Positions 17,237 to 25,366 of a DNA stretch of 33,701 nucleotides are shown here, one piece after another. Both the position numbers and the translations under genes were made by a program. The notes beneath the pieces were generated by a model. It was not told the DNA's origin. It ran no database searches and worked only from the letters and a program-made list of their open reading frames with translations. How positions within the stretch are numbered: position 1 is the first letter of the stretch; every line of letters begins with the position of its first letter. The DNA lies in NCBI RefSeq assembly GCF_023264895.1, contig NZ_JAHFUY010000015.1, positions 1-33,701 of the forward strand, in the 5' to 3' direction. The stretch comes from Herbiconiux sp. Its GTDB lineage: Bacteria; Actinomycetota; Actinomycetes; Actinomycetales; Microbacteriaceae.

Positions 17237-18430
17237 ATGAACGATCTGGACCTGCTGCTCCTGCGGCGGAGACGACGGCGCTGGCCCGTGGTGGCCGGGA
17301 GCGCGCTGCTGGTGGCCGGGATCGTCGCGGGAACGGTGGCCGGGCTGATCTCCGTGCAGCAGCTGCAGGCGGAGGTGGCGGGACTCGAGGCGGAGCTCGC
17401 GACGACACGGCTGCAGGAGGCCGCGGCCGAGTCGGGCGAGGCTGCCGGGCCGGGGACCCTCGCCCCGGCGCTGGATCCCGAGCAGGTCGTGGTGGAGGAG
17501 ACGGACGGTGTCACCTCGTTCACCGATCTCTCCACCGGTCTCCGCACCGTGGTGCAGCCCGTCGACCGTTCGAAGCTCACGATCGTGGGCTCGTCGACCA
17601 TGCGGGAGATGGCCGCCGACTTCGGGGAGTTCGCCGGCCGGCACGACGCCGCCCTGATCGATGCCACCGGGGGCGGGCTGCTCGCCGAGCACATGCTCGC
17701 CGAGCTCGGCTCCCGCCCGTTCGTGACCGACGCCGTCGACATCCCCGCCTCGGGGCAGACGACCCTGACCTCGCCGAACGTCCCGGTCGGAATCCAGGGC
17801 GCGTTCCGCCTGAGCGGGCACTTCGAGGGCTACGGATCGGCGTCGGGGACGATCTCGAAGACCGAGGGGCCCGCGACCGCCTGGACCTTCGAGCGCGACA
17901 CTGACGGGCTGGCGGTGCGCATCCCCGCCGGCACGGAGTTCGTGCCCGACCTCGGCACCGAGGGCCGCGACGGGATCGCCGTGCTCAACATCGGCAAGAA
18001 CAACCTCGCGGCGACCGACGGGGTGGGCAGCTCCGACGTGGACGAACTGGTCTCCTGGACCGAGGACGCCTACCGGTACCTCTCGGCCACCGGCAAGTAC
18101 GTGCTCGTCGTCGGGCACTTCCAGAACTCCGGGACGGCGGCGGACTCCCCCGCCCGCGCCCGCATCCAGCAGTACAACGACGCCCTGCGCGACCGCTTCG
18201 GCCCGCGCTTCTTCGACCTCGAGGCGATCGTGACCTCCGACGACATCTGGACGGCCACCGGGATCACCCCCACGGCCGCCGACCTGGCGGAGCAGCGCGA
18301 CGGCAACAAGCCGGACGGGCTCTCGCGGCGCGTCGACGGCGCGGTCGATCCCTATCACCTCGACCCCGTCGCGGCGAGCACGATCTCAGGGCTCATGCAG
18401 TCGCGCATGGTCGAGCTCGGCTGGTACTGA
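17237..18430 (+). CDS. Membrane-anchored SGNH/GDSL-type hydrolase
   Basis: A 397-residue protein. An Arg-rich N-terminus (RRRRRRW, 10-16) and one membrane segment (17-40) place the rest outside the cell. A short coiled coil (41-65) and linker follow. SGNH blocks are visible: IVGSST (116-121, with S120 as nucleophile and Ser in place of the usual Asp of GDS), GKNN (253-256, oxyanion Asn) and DPYHLD (371-376, D371 and H374). Residues about 170-240 are beta-rich and sit between the first two blocks, where the simple SGNH fold has no domain. The likely role is removal of acyl groups from cell-surface polysaccharide, but the substrate is unknown. The ATG at 17237 was chosen as the first start after the tRNA terminator, and it gives a sensible anchor. 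No clear ribosome binding site is seen. Confidence 0.82.
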   Translation: MNDLDLLLLRRRRRRWPVVAGSALLVAGIVAGTVAGLISVQQLQAEVAGLEAELATTRLQEAAAESGEAAGPGTLAPALDPEQVVVEETDGVTSFTDLSTGLRTVVQPVDRSKLTIVGSSTMREMAADFGEFAGRHDAALIDATGGGLLAEHMLAELGSRPFVTDAVDIPASGQTTLTSPNVPVGIQGAFRLSGHFEGYGSASGTISKTEGPATAWTFERDTDGLAVRIPAGTEFVPDLGTEGRDGIAVLNIGKNNLAATDGVGSSDVDELVSWTEDAYRYLSATGKYVLVVGHFQNSGTAADSPARARIQQYNDALRDRFGPRFFDLEAIVTSDDIWTATGITPTAADLAEQRDGNKPDGLSRRVDGAVDPYHLDPVAASTISGLMQSRMVELGWY

Positions 18431-18437
18431 ACCGGGC

Positions 18438-18443
18438 TACCGT
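18438..18443 (+). promoter_or_regulatory. Leaderless -10 element of the HSL-type hydrolase
   Basis: TACCGT ends seven bases before the ATG at 18451, in the short gap after the SGNH stop codon. There is no ribosome binding site, so the mRNA probably begins at the start codon. Confidence 0.45.
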
Positions 18444-18450
18444 GGTGCCC

Positions 18451-19395
18451 ATGGCACCGACGCACCGACCCGAGCCCTTCGACCCCGGACTGAGAGCCGC
18501 CAGGTGGATCCCGCCGGTGTCGGTCTCGAAGCGACTGCTCCCGGTCTTCCGCGGTGCTCCGACACCCATGCGCTCCACGGCCGAGGTCACGGTGGCGGAG
18601 CTGCCGCTGCGGGTGGCCGGTGGCGAGCTGACGTACCGGGTCTTCCGTCCGGTCCGGCCCTCCGGCGTCGACGGAGCCCTGTTCTGGATCCACGGCGGCG
18701 GACTCGTCGGCGGCTCGCCCCAGCAGGACGACGCCACGAACCTCGGGATCGCGCGGGAGCTCGGGATCACGGTGATCGCCGCCGCGTACCGGCTGGCACC
18801 GGAGCATCCGGCACCGGCGGCCCTCGACGATCTCGCCGAGGGATTCCGCGCGGTGCTCGGGCGTGCGGACGAGTTCGGGTTCGACCCGGAGCGCGTGGTG
18901 CTCGGCGGCGCGAGCGCCGGGGCTGGGCTCGGCGCGGCGCTCTGCCAGAGACTGCACGACGAGGGCGGGCCGGAGCCGGTGTTCCAGCTCCTCGTCTACC
19001 CCATGCTCGACGACCGCACGGTGCTCCGCCGCGACATCGACCTGCGGCACGTGCGGGCGTGGACGGCGAAGAGCAACCGCTTCGGGTGGGAGTCCCACCT
19101 CGACGGGCCCGCCGGCGCGGCCGACGTGCCGCCGTACGCCGTGCCGGCGCGGCGTGAGGACCTGTCCGGCCTCCCCCCGGCCTGGATCGGCGTGGGCTCG
19201 CTCGACCTCTTCCACGACGAGGACCTCGCCTATGCCGACCGGCTGCAGGCCGCCGGCGTGCCGTGCGAGGTGCTCGTGGTGCCGGGGGCCTTCCATGGCT
19301 TCGACGCGATCTTCCGGAAGGCCGACGTCACGAGACGCTTCCACGCGGAGTGGATCCGCGTCATCGGCGCCGCCCTCGGGGAGCACGCGTCATGA
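18451..19395 (+). CDS. Alpha/beta hydrolase, hormone-sensitive-lipase-type esterase
   Basis: A 314-residue cytosolic esterase of the HSL group. The oxyanion motif HGGG is at 81-84. AAYRLAPEHP (111-120) and the nucleophile elbow GASAG with S155 follow. The acid and His are in the segments LDLFHDED and PGAFHGFD. These enzymes hydrolyse short-chain carboxylic esters. A GTG at 18442 would add three residues. I prefer the ATG because a -10 element lies seven bases upstream. The stop overlaps the next start by four bases (ATGA), so the esterase and the EI24 protein are co-translated. Confidence 0.9.
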   Translation: MAPTHRPEPFDPGLRAARWIPPVSVSKRLLPVFRGAPTPMRSTAEVTVAELPLRVAGGELTYRVFRPVRPSGVDGALFWIHGGGLVGGSPQQDDATNLGIARELGITVIAAAYRLAPEHPAPAALDDLAEGFRAVLGRADEFGFDPERVVLGGASAGAGLGAALCQRLHDEGGPEPVFQLLVYPMLDDRTVLRRDIDLRHVRAWTAKSNRFGWESHLDGPAGAADVPPYAVPARREDLSGLPPAWIGVGSLDLFHDEDLAYADRLQAAGVPCEVLVVPGAFHGFDAIFRKADVTRRFHAEWIRVIGAALGEHAS

Positions 19396-20168
19396 GCGCC
19401 TCGCCCGTGCGCGAGCTGGTCGGCGGGGCGGGGCTGCTCGGGCGGGGGCTCGGCACCTGGGCGCGTGCGCCACGGCTCATGCTGCTGGGGGCTGTTCCCG
19501 CCCTGATCGTGGCGGCCGTCTACACCGTGGGGCTCGTGGTGCTCGCCGTCAACTCCCCCGCCATCGCCGACTGGGCCACGCCCTTCGCCGACGAGTGGGA
19601 CGAGCCGTGGCGCTCGACCGTGCGCGTCTCCGCCGCCCTCGCGCTCGTGGCGGCCGGCGTGCTGCTCGTGGTGTTCACCTTCACGGCCATCACCCTCGCC
19701 GTCGGCGACGCCTTCTACGAGCGCATCTGGCGCGACACCGAGGAGCGCCTGGGCGACGCCCCCGCCGACCCTCAGGCGGGCTTCTGGCGTCTGCTCTGGA
19801 GGGGCCTCGTGAACGCCGTGCGGCTCGTGGCGCTCAGCATCGCCGTCGGCCTCGGGCTCTTCGTGGTCGGGCTGCTCCCCGTCGTCGGCACCGTCGCGGC
19901 GGCCGTGCTCGGCGCGTTCTTCGGCGGCTGGGTGCTCGCCCTCGAGCTCACGGGCTTCGCGTTCGACTCCCGCGGCCACGCCCTCCGCGACCGGCGCCGG
20001 ATGCTCGGGGTGCGCCGGGCGCGCACGATCGGGTTCGGTGCGGCCGTCTACCTGCTGTTCCTGCTCCCCCTCGGTGCCGTCTTCGTGATGCCCGCCGCCG
20101 TCGTGGGCGCGACGATGCTCGCCCGGGATGCGCTCACCGGGAACGACGAAGCGGGGCGCCACCCGTGA
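19392..20168 (+). CDS. EI24/CysZ-like domain integral membrane protein
   Basis: A 258-residue protein with about five hydrophobic segments (29-53, 81-103, 145-167, 168-190 and 213-243). A soluble stretch between the second and third reads GDAFYERIWRDTEERLGD. The pattern, with a paired hairpin around GLLPVVGTVAAAVLGAFFGGW, fits the EI24 (PF07264) family that includes the sulfate transporter CysZ. Actinobacterial members are of unknown function and no sulfate-assimilation genes are adjacent, so transport is not claimed. The start overlaps the esterase stop. A longer in-frame opening at 19263 lies inside the esterase and is not the true start. Confidence 0.85.
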   Translation: MSASPVRELVGGAGLLGRGLGTWARAPRLMLLGAVPALIVAAVYTVGLVVLAVNSPAIADWATPFADEWDEPWRSTVRVSAALALVAAGVLLVVFTFTAITLAVGDAFYERIWRDTEERLGDAPADPQAGFWRLLWRGLVNAVRLVALSIAVGLGLFVVGLLPVVGTVAAAVLGAFFGGWVLALELTGFAFDSRGHALRDRRRMLGVRRARTIGFGAAVYLLFLLPLGAVFVMPAAVVGATMLARDALTGNDEAGRHP

Positions 20169-20183
20169 AGGATGACGCCCCGC
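20151..20183. terminator. Possible bidirectional hairpin between the EI24 gene and amtB
   Basis: GCGGGGCG (20151-20158) pairs with CGCCCCGC (20176-20183), plus two more pairs after one mismatch. It spans the stop codon of the EI24 gene and lies 27 bases from the amtB stop. There is no T tract. Confidence 0.4.
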
Positions 20184-20210
20184 CGATCAGGTGATCGTGA
20201 GTGAGCCGAC

Positions 20211-21422
20211 TCAGTCGTTGACGAGGGCGTAGCCCTCTTCGCCGTGCACCGTGGTGTCGACGCCCGCGACCTCGTCCTCGTTCTTGATCCGGAAGCCGAT
20301 GGTCTTCTGGATGACGAAGCCGATGACGAGCGCTCCGATGAAGGAGTAGAGCAGCACGGCGATCGCGGCGACGGCCTGCGAGGCGAGCTGGCCGAGGTCG
20401 CCACCGGTGAACAGGCCGGTGTCGATGGCGAAGAGGCCGAGGTAGAGCGTGCCGATGAGGCCGCCGACGAGGTGGATGCCCACGACGTCGAGCGAGTCGT
20501 CGAAGCCCATCTTGAACTTGAGCTCGATGGCCAGGGCGCAGACGGCACCGGCGACGACACCGAGCACGAGGGCCCAGCCGGGGGCGAGATTGGCGCAGGC
20601 GGGGGTGATCGCCACGAGGCCGGCGACGGCACCGGAGGCGGCGCCCACGGAGGTGGCCTTGCCGTCCTTGATCTTCTCGATGATGAGCCATCCGATGATC
20701 GCCGCAGCGGTCGCACCCAGGGTGTTGATGACGATGAGGCCGGTGTTCTGCAGGTCGTTCAGCCACTCGGCGCCGGCGTTGAAGCCGAACCAGCCGAACC
20801 AGAGGATGGCGGCGCCGAGCATGACCAGCGGCACGTTGTGCGGCTTCTGAATGCCCTTCTGGAAGCCGATGCGCTTGCCGAGCACGAGGGCGAGCGCGAG
20901 GGCCGCCGCACCGGCGTTGATGTGCACCGCGGTGCCACCGGCGTAGTCGATGACGCCGGGGAGGCCCGTGAGGTCGCCCCAGCTGAAGATCCAGCCGCCG
21001 CCCCAGACCCAGGCCGCGACGGGGAAGTAGACGAGGGTCGACCAGATGCCGGCGAAGATCATCCACGCGCCGAACTTGGCGCGGTCGGCGATGGCGCCCG
21101 AGATGAGGGCGACCGTGATGATGGCGAAGGTCGCGCCGTAGGTGGCGCCGACGAGGCCCTCGTTGTCGGTCGCGAGGGCGCTCAGGCCGAAGTCGGCGAA
21201 CGGGTTGCCGGCGAAGGCCCAGGGCGACTCGACCGCGCTCATGCTGAAGCCGTAGAGGATCCAGAGGACGCTCACGAGCCCCAGGGCGCCGAAGCTCATC
21301 ATCATCATGGAGACGACGCTCTTGGCCTTGACCAGACCGCCGTAGAAGAAGGCGACTCCGGGAGTCATGAAGAGCACGAGCGCTGTTGCTGTCAGCGCCC
21401 AGGCGATGTTGCCGGTATCCAT
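20211..21422 (-). CDS. amtB: Ammonium transporter AmtB
   Basis: A 403-residue, eleven-helix channel that imports ammonium. Family features include the N-terminal FMTPGVAFFYGGL (18-30), D160 in DYAGG and the twin pore histidines H167 and H317. The periplasm-facing segment is NAGAEW, and the C-terminal cytosolic tail ends in VHGEEGYALVND. The ATG at 21422 is used; a TTG at 21449 would add nine residues. Actinobacteria often have glnK and glnD behind amtB, but here the next gene is convergent, so amtB stands alone. Regulation by nitrogen supply is strongly suggested by the GlnR-type box upstream. Confidence 0.97.
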   Translation of the reverse strand: MDTGNIAWALTATALVLFMTPGVAFFYGGLVKAKSVVSMMMMSFGALGLVSVLWILYGFSMSAVESPWAFAGNPFADFGLSALATDNEGLVGATYGATFAIITVALISGAIADRAKFGAWMIFAGIWSTLVYFPVAAWVWGGGWIFSWGDLTGLPGVIDYAGGTAVHINAGAAALALALVLGKRIGFQKGIQKPHNVPLVMLGAAILWFGWFGFNAGAEWLNDLQNTGLIVINTLGATAAAIIGWLIIEKIKDGKATSVGAASGAVAGLVAITPACANLAPGWALVLGVVAGAVCALAIELKFKMGFDDSLDVVGIHLVGGLIGTLYLGLFAIDTGLFTGGDLGQLASQAVAAIAVLLYSFIGALVIGFVIQKTIGFRIKNEDEVAGVDTTVHGEEGYALVND

Positions 21423-21450
21423 AGGGTCTTCTACCTCTCTGTTGTGCAAG

Positions 21451-21465
21451 CGGCCCTGCGGGCCG
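21451..21465 (-). promoter_or_regulatory. Small hairpin in the amtB leader
   Basis: CGGCCC-TGC-GGGCCG forms a six-pair stem with a three-base loop, about 30 bases before the amtB start. Its role is unknown. Confidence 0.35.
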
Positions 21466-21486
21466 GTTCCAGCATGCAGCGGTGAG

Positions 21487-21524
21487 GTTTCAGAACATGC
21501 AGGGCTGTGTTTCAGCGGTGTAAC
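21487..21524 (-). promoter_or_regulatory. GlnR-type box upstream of amtB
   Basis: Read on the minus strand the sequence is GTTAC-n6-GAAAC-n6-CTGCA-n6-GAAAC. This matches the actinobacterial GlnR box (gTnAC-n6-GaAAC, repeated), with only the second 'a' half-site degenerate. The 11-base phasing is kept across all four half-sites. The box lies 65-102 bases upstream of the ATG, as expected for activation of amtB in nitrogen limitation. The glnR gene itself is not in this window. Confidence 0.75.
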
Positions 21525-21557
21525 GCGATGCTGTCCTCTGTTACAACCATGTTTCCG

Positions 21558-22592
21558 TCAGAGCGAGGCGGAGGCGATGAGTCGCGACACCGCGCGGAGG
21601 TACTTCTTGCGGTAGCCGCCCTCCATCATGTCGCCCGCGAAGACGCCATCCAGCGGCGTCCCCGAGGCCAGCACCCGGATCTGGGCGTCGTAGACGCGGT
21701 CGACGAAGGCCACGAAGCGCAGCGCATCCGTCTGGTTGGGGAAGGGCGCCACGTCGCCGAGCGCGATCACGTCGACGCCCTCGATGAGCTTGACGTAGCG
21801 CGAGGGGTGGATGGTCCCGAGGTGCTGCACGAGCGATCCGAAGTCGTCGAACGTGATGCTCTCGCCGGCGGCGAGCCGGGCGTCGACCGCGTCGGCCAGA
21901 GCGGCGTCGGTCTCGAAGGCGACCGCGTGCCCCTCGAGGTCGCGGCGGCGGAAGTCGAGGCCGTCGATCCGCACGATGTCGAAGCGGTCGGCGATGGCCT
22001 GGATCTCGCGGAGGAAGTCGCTCGCGGCGAACCGGCCCTCCCCGAGCGCGTTCGGTGGGGTGTTGGAGGTGGCGGCGAGGCGGGTGCCCTTGGCCACGAG
22101 CTCGCCGAGGAACCGGGTCATGAGCATCGTGTCGCCCGGGTCGTCGAGCTCGAACTCGTCGATGGCGATGAACTTGGCGCCCGAGAAAAGCTGCACGGCG
22201 TTGGCGTAGCCGAGGGCACCGATGAGCGCGGTGTACTCGATGAAGGTGCCGAAGTACTTCTGGCCGGGAGCGGCGTGCCAGAGCGCGGCGAGGAGGTGGG
22301 TCTTGCCCACGCCGAAGCCGCCGTCGAGGTAGATGCCCGGCTTCGCGACCGGCGTCTTCTTGCCGCGCCCGAAGAAGCCGCCCGCCTTGGCCGGCTTCCA
22401 GCCCTCGGCGAACGCCCGGATCTTCGCGAGCGCCTCGCCCTGCGAGGGGTAGTCGCGGTCCGGCCGGTAGCTGTCGAACGAGGCCGTGTCGAACTGGCGC
22501 GGCGGCACGAGCGTCTGAGCGAGCTCCTCCCCCGACATCGAAGGGGTGCGCTCTGTCAGGCGCGGGGCGACGGCCTGCCGCTCATCAGTCAT
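21558..22592 (-). CDS. zapE: Cell division protein ZapE (AFG1/LACE1-family ATPase)
   Basis: A 344-residue P-loop ATPase. Walker A is GGFGVGKTH (91-99) and Walker B is FIAIDEFELDD (141-151). LAATSNTPPNALGEGRF and the C-terminal FVDRVYDAQIRVLASG are typical of the AFG1/ZapE family. E. coli ZapE affects Z-ring stability, and eukaryotic relatives act in mitochondrial protein quality control. The actinobacterial role is inferred only by family. I prefer the ATG at 22592 because AGGA lies eight bases upstream. An ATG at 22601 would add three residues. It is divergent from the rhodanese gene. Confidence 0.93.
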   Translation of the reverse strand: MTDERQAVAPRLTERTPSMSGEELAQTLVPPRQFDTASFDSYRPDRDYPSQGEALAKIRAFAEGWKPAKAGGFFGRGKKTPVAKPGIYLDGGFGVGKTHLLAALWHAAPGQKYFGTFIEYTALIGALGYANAVQLFSGAKFIAIDEFELDDPGDTMLMTRFLGELVAKGTRLAATSNTPPNALGEGRFAASDFLREIQAIADRFDIVRIDGLDFRRRDLEGHAVAFETDAALADAVDARLAAGESITFDDFGSLVQHLGTIHPSRYVKLIEGVDVIALGDVAPFPNQTDALRFVAFVDRVYDAQIRVLASGTPLDGVFAGDMMEGGYRKKYLRAVSRLIASASL

Positions 22593-22646
22593 CCGGGGCA
22601 TCCTGTGTGTAGAAGTGTGACCCGCCGGTGCAGCGGCCAGCTCTGA

Positions 22647-22680
22647 AGACGTAGATTCGTCTGGGGGTTCTTTCTACCCT
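22647..22680 (+). promoter_or_regulatory. Predicted promoter region of the rhodanese-sufE operon
   Basis: Two -10-like hexamers are seen, TAGATT (22652-22657) and TACCCT (22675-22680). The first is flanked by a five-base inverted repeat, AGACG (22647-22651) and CGTCT (22658-22662), a possible operator. The downstream GGAGG (22685-22689) is the ribosome binding site. Confidence 0.4.
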
Positions 22681-22696
22681 AACTGGAGGTTGTGTG

Positions 22697-23596
22697 ATGA
22701 CAGTCGAGATCGATCGCTCGGAGAAGTTCGCCGGATACGCCCACCCGGAGCGCCTGGTGGGCGGCGACTGGCTCGAGGCGCACCTCGGCGAGCCGGGCCT
22801 CGTGGTGGTCGAGTCGGATGAGGACGTGCTGCTCTACGAGACCGGCCACATCCCCGGCTCCATCAAGATCGACTGGCACACCGACCTCAACGACCCCGTG
22901 CAGCGCGACTACATCGACGGTGAGGCTTTCGCCGCGCTCCTGGGTGCCAAGGGCATCTCCCGCGATTCGACCGTGGTGATCTACGGCGACAAGAGCAACT
23001 GGTGGGCCGCCTACGCGCTCTGGGTCTTCACCCTCTTCGGTCACGAGGACGTGCGGCTGCTCGACGGCGGGCGCGACAAGTGGATCGCCGACGGGCGCCC
23101 GATCACGACCGACCGGCCCTCGCCCGCACCCGTGGAGTACCCGGTCGTCGAACGCCGCGACGACGAGATCCGCGCCTTCAAGGAGGACGTGCTCGCGCAC
23201 CTCGGCCGCCCCCTGGTGGACGTGCGCTCGCCCGAGGAGTACAGCGGGGAGCGCACCACCGCGCCCGCCTACCCCGAGGAGGGCGCCCTGCGGGCCGGCC
23301 ACATCCCCACCGCCGCCAACGTGCCGTGGGCGAAGGCCGCCGCGGAGGACGGCACCTTCCGCCCGGTGGCCGAGCTCGACGCCGTCTACCGTGAGGGTGC
23401 CGGCCTCGCCGACGGGGAGCCCGTGATCGCCTACTGCCGCATCGGCGAGCGGTCGAGCCACACCTGGTTCGTGCTCACCCACCTCCTCGGCTTCGACGAC
23501 GTCAAGAACTACGACGGCTCGTGGACCGAGTGGGGCAGTGCCGTGCGCGTGCCGATCGTCACGGGCTCCGAGCCTGGCACCGTCCCCTCCAAGTAG
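22697..23596 (+). CDS. Thiosulfate sulfurtransferase (two-domain rhodanese)
   Basis: A 299-residue protein with tandem rhodanese domains (about 15-135 inactive, 150-290 active). The active-site loop is C247-RIGERS in [10 protein letters not shown], the form found in actinobacterial thiosulfate sulfurtransferases (CysA/SseA group). It moves sulfane sulfur from thiosulfate to an acceptor, through a cysteine persulfide. The N-terminal domain keeps the CDC25-like motifs [11 protein letters not shown] and [11 protein letters not shown] without a catalytic Cys. The ATG at 22697 is seven bases from GGAGG. The in-frame GTG just before it is too close. sufE follows after 16 bases, so the two are co-transcribed. 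Confidence 0.94.
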   Translation: MTVEIDRSEKFAGYAHPERLVGGDWLEAHLGEPGLVVVESDEDVLLYETGHIPGSIKIDWHTDLNDPVQRDYIDGEAFAALLGAKGISRDSTVVIYGDKSNWWAAYALWVFTLFGHEDVRLLDGGRDKWIADGRPITTDRPSPAPVEYPVVERRDDEIRAFKEDVLAHLGRPLVDVRSPEEYSGERTTAPAYPEEGALRAGHIPTAANVPWAKAAAEDGTFRPVAELDAVYREGAGLADGEPVIAYCRIGERSSHTWFVLTHLLGFDDVKNYDGSWTEWGSAVRVPIVTGSEPGTVPSK

Positions 23597-23612
23597 CGGG
23601 ATACTGGAGGGG

Positions 23613-24053
23613 ATGACTGAGTCGAACCTGCCCCAGGCCCTCGCCGAGATCCGCGACGACTTCCTCGCGCTCGAGCAGCGCGAGCGGCTCGAGATGCTCC
23701 TCGAGTTCTCGAACGAGCTGCCCGAGCTCCCGGAGCGCTACAGCGAGCATCCCGACCTGTTCGAACGGGTCGAGGAGTGCCAGTCGCCCGTCTTCATCTT
23801 CGTGGAGGTCGAGGGCGGCGTGGTGCGGCTGTTCGCCACCGCGCCCAAGGAGGCGCCGACCACGCGCGGCTTCGCGTCGATCCTCGTGCAGGGCATCGAC
23901 GGGCTGACGGTCGAGGAGGTGCTCGGCATCCCCGACGACTTCCCGAACACGCTCGGTCTCACCGCTGCGGTGTCGCCGCTGCGCATCCGGGGCATGACGG
24001 CTCTGCTCGGCCGCACGAAGCGGCAGGTGCGCGCCCGCGTCGGTCAGCTCTGA
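23613..24053 (+). CDS. sufE: SufE family protein (sulfur acceptor)
   Basis: A 146-residue SufE-like protein. The sulfur-accepting cysteine is C56 in VEECQSPVF. The rest follows the family pattern (LPQALAEIRDDFLAL at the N-terminus and GIPDDFPNTLGL..SPLRIRGMTALL at the C-terminus). SufE takes persulfide sulfur from a desulfurase and delivers it for iron-sulfur cluster assembly. Here it is coupled to a rhodanese rather than to sufS, suggesting that the rhodanese may hand sulfur to it. GGAGG is very close to the ATG, and a GATACT hexamer sits seven bases upstream, so an extra internal start of transcription is possible. Confidence 0.92.
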   Translation: MTESNLPQALAEIRDDFLALEQRERLEMLLEFSNELPELPERYSEHPDLFERVEECQSPVFIFVEVEGGVVRLFATAPKEAPTTRGFASILVQGIDGLTVEEVLGIPDDFPNTLGLTAAVSPLRIRGMTALLGRTKRQVRARVGQL

Positions 24054-24083
24054 CCCGAGCAGGAGACGCGGCGGGAGCTAGAG

Positions 24084-25304
24084 CTAGAGCGCGAGCTCGT
24101 CGAGGAAGCGCGCGATCGCGCCGTTCCAGGCTGCGCGGTCGTAGTTCCAGAGCTTCGTGTGCCTCGCCACCGAGAACGGCACGAACGTCACGAGGTCGGG
24201 CCGGGCCTCGGCGAGCTGGCGGGAGCCCGTGGAGGGAACGTAGCCGTCGTCGTCGCTGTGCAGGATGAGCACCGGCACGTCGACCTCCGCGGAGCGCTTG
24301 ACGAAGTCGAGGCGGTCGAGGTCGAGCGGCTGGTCCTGACCGGTCACGATCCCGCCCCAGCGGTGCGTGATGGTGGCGAAGGCGGCGTCGCCGATGAGCT
24401 CCGGCACGTGCCGGGCCCGGCCGTGGAAGCGCAGCACGTCGTGCCAGTCGACCGCGGGCGACTCGAGCACGATCGCGCGCACGACGTCGCGGTGCACCGC
24501 TCGCCCCATGGCCTGCAGGGTGATGGCCCCGCCCATCGACCAGCCCATGAGCACCACGTCGGTGGCGCCGTGGTCGACGGCGTAGGTGAGGGCTGCGTCG
24601 AGATCCTGCCACTCGGTGTCGCCGAGGGCGTACTTGCCGTCGTGCGATCGCGGGGCCTCGCCGTCGTTGCGGTAGGAGATGTGCAGCGAGTGGTAGCCCG
24701 CGTCGCGGAACACGGGGACCGCGCGGATGGTCTCTCCGCGGCGGACCCCCCGGCCGTGCACCTGGATGACCCAGTGCGTCGAGGGCGTTCCGGATGCGCC
24801 GTGCGCCTCGGGCGCGGCGGGCACGTACCACGCGGGGGCGGGCCCCACCGGCGTGAACACCTCCACCTCGTCGACCGGCACGTCGAACTCGCGGGGGTGG
24901 ATGAAGAACCAGCCGCTGATACGCCCGGCCCTCGCCGCGTGCAGGTCGCCGTAGTCGACCTTCAGCACGGTGCGCCGCACCACGCCGTCGGCCACGTCGC
25001 GCACCTCGCCGAGGCGGGCGTGCCCGGTGTCGCCCGAGAAGCGCAGGCTGTAGACCCCCGGGAGGATGGAGTCGGCCGTGACGGCGAGCGAGACGACACC
25101 GGCCTCCTCGTCGTAGCCGAGCACCTTCACGTCGTCAACCGGTTCGGAGGGCGTGACGATGGCCTTCGACATGAGGGCCGTCACGACGGCACCGGCGGCC
25201 GCGGCGAGGGCGGCAACGGTGCCGGCGGCCAGGGCGACGACGGTCCAGGCCGGCACGCGGGCCGGTGCGGGGGTGGAACCTCGGTGCTGTGGCGTCACGA
25301 CCAT
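24084..25304 (-). CDS. Membrane-anchored alpha/beta hydrolase
   Basis: A 406-residue protein. One N-terminal membrane segment (about 20-45) anchors a beta-rich region (about 50-160) and a C-terminal alpha/beta-hydrolase domain (175-405). The nucleophile elbow is GWSMGG with S256. The acid lies in LILHSDDDGYV and the His in SVARHTKLWNYD. HWVIQVHGRG (177-186) is the strand and oxyanion-hole region. The domain probably lies outside the membrane, but the substrate is unknown. The ATG at 25304 directly follows GAAGG. The GTG at 25298, six bases from that site, could be the true start. The stop is followed by a second in-frame TAG six bases later. Confidence 0.87.
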   Translation of the reverse strand: MVVTPQHRGSTPAPARVPAWTVVALAAGTVAALAAAAGAVVTALMSKAIVTPSEPVDDVKVLGYDEEAGVVSLAVTADSILPGVYSLRFSGDTGHARLGEVRDVADGVVRRTVLKVDYGDLHAARAGRISGWFFIHPREFDVPVDEVEVFTPVGPAPAWYVPAAPEAHGASGTPSTHWVIQVHGRGVRRGETIRAVPVFRDAGYHSLHISYRNDGEAPRSHDGKYALGDTEWQDLDAALTYAVDHGATDVVLMGWSMGGAITLQAMGRAVHRDVVRAIVLESPAVDWHDVLRFHGRARHVPELIGDAAFATITHRWGGIVTGQDQPLDLDRLDFVKRSAEVDVPVLILHSDDDGYVPSTGSRQLAEARPDLVTFVPFSVARHTKLWNYDRAAWNGAIARFLDELAL

Positions 25305-25354
25305 CCTTCGCGGTGCATCCGGCGTGCCTTCGCCGCGCGGAACCTAAAGAACTC

Positions 25355-25366
25355 TAGTCTGCACAC
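25355..25366 (+). promoter_or_regulatory. Leaderless promoter of the DUF3000-rnd operon
   Basis: TAGTCT (25355-25360) is followed by six bases and then the GTG start at 25367, so transcription should begin on the start codon itself. No ribosome binding site is present. Confidence 0.6.
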
